Assembly (NCBI GenBank): GCA_032164245.1
Contig: JAVMKO010000002.1
Span: 96,299,340-96,363,339, forward strand
Length of the DNA stretch: 64,000 bases
Direction: 5' to 3'
DNA from: Sternotherus odoratus
Lineage: Eukaryota; Chordata; Testudines; Kinosternidae
The position numbers and the translations under genes are program-made. The notes under the pieces are model-generated. The model saw only the letters and a list, made by a program, of their open reading frames with translations, did no database searches and was not told the DNA's origin. Of the stretch, positions 59,481 through 64,000 are shown piece after piece. Every line of letters begins with the position of its first letter. Positions within the stretch are counted from its first letter, which is position 1.

Positions 59481-62196
59481 GGAGTTTTATAGTAGCTTGT
59501 TTTAATTTAACCCAGCAATGTCTACTAATATATTCATTTATTAGCACATGAGGAGAAACAGTGGAGAGTTTCTCCCTCCTGCTATGCTGACAGTATGCAG
59601 CCATAGCAGTGAATTGGGGCCATAAAAACCCCTCATTAGCCTGGGAAAATCTCTCCCATTGCAGACACTGCATAAATCATCCATAGGCTACCATGATGAG
59701 CTTTGTCAGTGCATGCCAGGGGTACAGCCAAATCAGGAGAGGTGGTGGTGGTGGTGGAGGGCATCCCCTATGGCATATGTAATTTACAGAGCTTCTCAGC
59801 GGCTGAGAACCATGGAACAGTCCATAAGCAGACCGGGGTTGGAGGTGAGGTAGGAGGGGGAGCAAGCAGGGGCCCACACCTCTTCAAGAGCAGCCCACCA
59901 ATCAACAATCACAAAGAAGTCTATAATCTGGTTTTAGAAATTTTGATAATAATTTAAATAAAATTTGGATAAAATTTTGATTCAAAATGTTTTGAAAAAA
60001 GTTGTCAACCCTCCCACACCGTTCCAAAAAATGGGTCAATTTCAAACCCTGCAAAATAAAAACTTCAGAAGTTTTCACTAAATTGGTTTCCCAGTTTTCC
60101 ATTGGCTTTAGTTTTCAACCATGTGTACCGATAAATGCTTTCAAACTTAATTTCACGTTGGAGATTTCCTTAGGCCTACTTTAAAAAACAAACAACAACC
60201 TAACATAACAGGGGATAGGATGCTTGCAGGAAATAGTCACAGAGGACAGTGCTGTCCCCTTTCTGCTGACTTCCTGAGTTTATTTTGTCTGATGCTTTTG
60301 TGCATGAACACAAATCTGATTCTGATCAGGGTACCTACTTTTATTGTTGTGACGAGAAATGTAAACTGTTAAGGACGCTGTTCTTATCTTCTGCACTCCC
60401 TCTAAACCACTACTTTTTATAAAATAATTTTAATGGCAATGAAAATAAACAGCTTCTTTTGGAGTTGCAGCCAGGGTGACTCTGACCAAACTTTTTGTTT
60501 GTAAAAGCCACCGGTTTGAAAATCTTTTCTGAAACAGAAATATGATACAGAAGATTTTCTACAGCTGACAGTTTCTGTAAAGTTGAATTTCATATGCAAA
60601 TAAAGCCCAGATCCAGGAAGGACCACTACCCAAGACAAGTTTTTAAATGCTGTCTTGAAGAGAACTGGACTTAAATACACTCTTAAAATCTTTTCTGAAC
60701 TGTGGCCTACTGTTGCAGTAGTGAGACAAAGCAGGAAATGGCTGGTAATTCAGCATAGTACTTTTTATGGTTTTATAGTGTTTCCATGGCTAAGCTATAA
60801 CACAGTAATAGAATATGTATTTACTTAACTGAAGCAGCATACCTAAAGGGTGATTTATCAGAATGGCATTATCTTTATAGCAATATTGACCAGCCTACCC
60901 ATCATATGAAAGTTGCTGCAAAATACATTTCATTATCTTCCTCCAAGGGGATTTAAAATATGATGCAACAGTTCTTTCTTAGAAGCTACTTAATACAGCC
61001 ACATAAGTTCATTTGATATCAGTGAACCTTAATTTCCCTCTACCTCTTTAAAGGTCTTATAGGAGATTATTTCTGATGTAATTTTAAAGTATCTAGAGCT
61101 TAGAGGATACTTTTTCAATGGATGTGAATTAGTTATATAATATCAAGTGGCATTTGACACATACCTAGTTTAAATGTAATGTCATAAAATGACCTGAGTC
61201 AGACAAATCAATTCTGAATATATTTTTTTCTGTTTTCAGATTACACTAAACTTACTATTAAAATTGTGTTAAATTAAAATGTATCATGTCCTTATCTCAT
61301 TATCAGACCTTCTCTTAATGGCAAAAAAGAAATAATTTGGAAAATAAATTTATAATTTTGAAATTTTAGCAAAAAATTTTGACCAACTGTACTCATGATA
61401 GTGAGCAGATCACCATAACTTTCCCAGGGCCTATCATGCCAGTGCATTGGCAAGTTAATAGAAAATCATGCAGAGTTTCTGATTATGCTTGATCCCTTAG
61501 ACTTTGACCAGTGTGGGTTGGAAATATTGAGGAGTCAGTTTACACAGTCTGCTGGGTTGAAAACAAATTTTAGATTGCTTTAGAATTATTTATCTGACCA
61601 GCTCAAGGAGTAACATTTCCAGCCTCTATTAGAAACAGCATCTGGTCCTCCTCTTTTAGATTTTAGAAGAATGATCGATATGGCATTTAGGTGGGGAGGG
61701 GGAAAGAACACGGAGTGAAGTGGAAAGAAAAAAAAAAAGACATGGATTTCTGGGGGATCTGTAAGGAGCATAGAGTACTTAGTACCCAAGAGCAGGCTTG
61801 TTTTAGCTGATAGAAAATAATAAACTCTTTTCTGGATATACATAAATATCTATACTGCTATACCAAGGTACCAAAAGTTCCATCAAAAAATTATGATTTA
61901 GATAAAACATTGTGTGCGTGTAGACTGATGGCAAGGTTTTGGCTAACGTTTTATATGTAGTTTTAAGAGACATGAAATAAAAATAAAGACCTCTAAAACT
62001 AAGCAAGCAGAAAAAAAAAAACCACATTCGACTCCAGTGCAAAGAAATGTTTTTCCTCAAATCTGTCACTGTTCTTTCTGTGAGAAATAAATGTATCTTA
62101 GTTATAGAGTCGAATATGGGCAATGCCCTGCAAGTTGATTTAACAGGGTTTGACTGTTGGATATTACAGTCATGGCGGTATAGAAAGCACCGAGAT

Positions 62197-62548
62197 CAGG
62201 GCCGGCGACAGGGGGGTACAACGGGTAGAGCTGTGTACCAGGCCCCGGACTTCAGGGGGGCCCCGCCGCGGCCGGCTGCCTCCCGAGCCCTTCAGCCGCT
62301 GCTCGTCCCGCGTCCCCCCAGGAGCCGCCCCGAGGCACCCCCGGCTCCATCACCTCCCCCGCCCCGGCGGCTGCAGAGGACGGCGGGGCGCGCCGCTCCC
62401 GAGGCACCCCCGGCTGCAGCGCTTCCCCCGCCCACCTGCAAGAGCCGGGCCAGTCCTTGGCGGGGGGGGGGGGGGACACAAATGCTCAGAGTAGGGGGGC
62501 CCCAAACGCTCAGAGTAGGGGGCCCCAAAATTTCTGTCGCCGGCCCTG
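62197..62548 (+). mobile_element. hAT MITE, CAGGGCCGGC family, copy 4 (352 bp)
   Basis: Ends cagggccggcgacagg and ctgtcgccggccctg. TSD accgagat/cccgagat, 7 of 8 (62189-62196, 62549-62556). Core shares ccgcggccggctgcctcccg and gcacccccggctgcagcgct with copy 1, but keeps only half of the ggacttcagg palindrome. gctcagagtaggggg is present twice near the right end. Confidence 0.95.
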
Positions 62549-62556
62549 CCCGAGAT

Positions 62557-64000
62557 AGGTAATCTTTGGCTCTTAGCTCTGTCCCTACTTTGGGAATAGC
62601 TCATTAACCTGACTGAGAGTCTTGCGTAAAAGTTAGATAAGAACTGATCATCTTCTCCAAGAAACTAACCAACAGACAAAAAATCCCACCATGAAAGGTG
62701 GCTGAAAGGTAGAAAAATCCCTGTATGGTTCCCTTCATGGAGTTCTCTATCCAATTCTTCCATTATGGAGGTGAATAGCCTCCCATGGCCCACCAGCCCA
62801 GCCCACAGACTCTCAGGAATCAGCAAGAACCCACAGTCATATGCCTCTCCCTGCCAGCGCTTCCCCCCAAATAATGGCTTTCTTTGGGATCCCCCTAAAA
62901 AAAGGGTTATCTAACATTAGATATAAAAAGTTTCTGTTCTGATCTAATTCCCAAGGTTCCCTTCCTTGTGGAAAGAGTATACATGGACAAAAGAATTCTA
63001 CTCACTCATACATTTTCAAGTACATGGCTGGAGTCAGAGTAACCACTTCAGAGTCTGGTCCTGTGTTTATAGAGTGCTATATTATTTAAGGGCACCAATT
63101 TCTTTTTTAAAAGTACACTATGGACAGATGAGTTGTAATGCAGCCTCCCTTTAGTTCAGTGCTGGCCCTTTGCTAAGAAGGAAACACCAACTAAGCTGAA
63201 ACATGAATATTCATTTATGCTGAAGGAATCATCTCATTTGAGACACAGCTGACACTTCCATGCTTAAGCCACAGTCTTAAAGTGGATTAAGTTCAACAAA
63301 GTCTTAAATTGATAACCAAATGTTTTATCACCTTTAAGCCACCTACGATACAACGCAACCACAGAAGAAATGTATATATTAAGGGCATTAGTACATTTAT
63401 TAAATGTAAATGCTTTTGCTTCATAAAATCTTCAGTGAGGAGAAGAGGAACGAATGCATGTCTGTGTTTCTATGCAACTTTCTATAGCGATATATTAATT
63501 ACATTAAACACTATTTGCTAAAGAGATATTTGATTTACTGCACCTGGTACGGTTGCTGAATTTGCCTGTGTAATGTACATGCCTTTCTCCATAATGTACA
63601 TGCCTACTGTTAATCTTTCTACCTCTTGTTATTAGCTTTACTGAGTGCCTTCATTTATTCACCACACAATGGGTGATATCCTTTCCTGAGTGGGGTGAGG
63701 TAGTGCACAAAGAGGACATATCTATGAAAGGTTATATGAAGTGAGGTGCTCTGTGAAACAACATGGCACCAACTCACTACCCAGTTAGTCACAAATGACA
63801 GTAAGCATTGTTAAGTAAATCAATGTACAGAAACAAAATCTAGGGAAACTATGCTGGGAGAGCCATGTAGCACTGCTCCGACATGCATATCTGCTATGGG
63901 CTTAGACAGCCAGGAGTTAGTAAGTATAGATCTTATAAATATGACCCCCTTCCAGTCCACGCTAAAGCCCTTCAAACCCACACTGGTAGAGAGATGTTCC
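62557..64000. other. No gene seen
   Basis: Mixed to AT-rich. A 14-bp direct repeat taatgtacatgcct lies at about 63570 and 63592. Nothing else assigned up to the window edge. Confidence 0.4.

Larger units (their letters stand above)
58028..62188. other. No gene seen; CR1 tail and dispersed short motifs
   Basis: Holds tcaatggga-class segments (58145-58275, 58790-58970 with a 55-nt palindrome), a CR1 tail (59370-59480), a ggtggt run near 59742-59758 and an A/T-run repeat near 59950-60110. No exon recognised. Confidence 0.4.

Overview
The window looks like nuclear DNA of a sauropsid vertebrate, most likely a turtle. The background is AT-rich and shows no host exon, tRNA, rRNA or CRISPR array that I can support. 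What can be read is a dense record of transposable elements: a Neptune/Penelope-like retroelement (PLE) with reverse transcriptase and GIY-YIG nuclease, CR1 LINE fragments, tRNA-derived MIR-like SINEs, and many short non-autonomous DNA transposons with clear terminal inverted repeats (TIRs) and target-site duplications (TSDs). Abundant PLE and CR1 together with many relatively fresh hAT, Harbinger-like and TA-target MITEs fits turtles best. A crocodilian is the main alternative. The species call is inference; the elements are seen directly.

Layout. 1-1473: 3' part of a decayed PLE, with a hammerhead-ribozyme-like motif near its end. 2-10 kb: SINE remnants, a small hAT-like MITE (2117-2237), a TAA-flanked hairpin-rich MITE (3772-4057), a hAT MITE (5186-5984) and a TA-flanked MITE (6870-7590). 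10.5-11.4 kb: CR1 3' end on the minus strand. 13.9-15.2 kb: a hAT MITE interrupted by a second copy of its own family. 17.4-18.3 kb: an unclassified repeat with C-rich minisatellite. 18.3-26 kb: AT-rich and repeat-poor, but with a nested pair of strong inverted repeats at 20.8-22.8 kb. 26.3-28.2 kb: a degenerate hAT end and a second TA-flanked MITE carrying an 11-unit 35-bp minisatellite. 30.9-31.1 kb: CR1-like 3' end. 34.8-35.4 kb: hAT MITE. 37.3-38.5 kb: a 1.2-kb TAA-flanked element with GC-rich cargo. 38.9-40.1 kb: CR1 ORF2 fragment split by a hAT MITE. 43.2-43.8, 55.07-55.28 and 62.2-62.5 kb: three more copies of that hAT family. 53.2-54.3 kb: an eroded MITE carrying an inner TA-flanked element whose interior resembles a CpG-island promoter with splice signals. 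57.4-58.0 kb: another hAT MITE.

No genes cooperate here in the usual sense. The only protein-coding remnants are retroelement polymerases, all broken. The long GC-rich open frames, up to 264 codons, lie inside MITEs and minisatellites and are not genes. The window is best read as intergenic or intronic sequence shaped by repeated rounds of DNA-transposon insertion. The most unusual item is the possible host promoter/first-exon capture inside 53320-54099. It remains a hypothesis.
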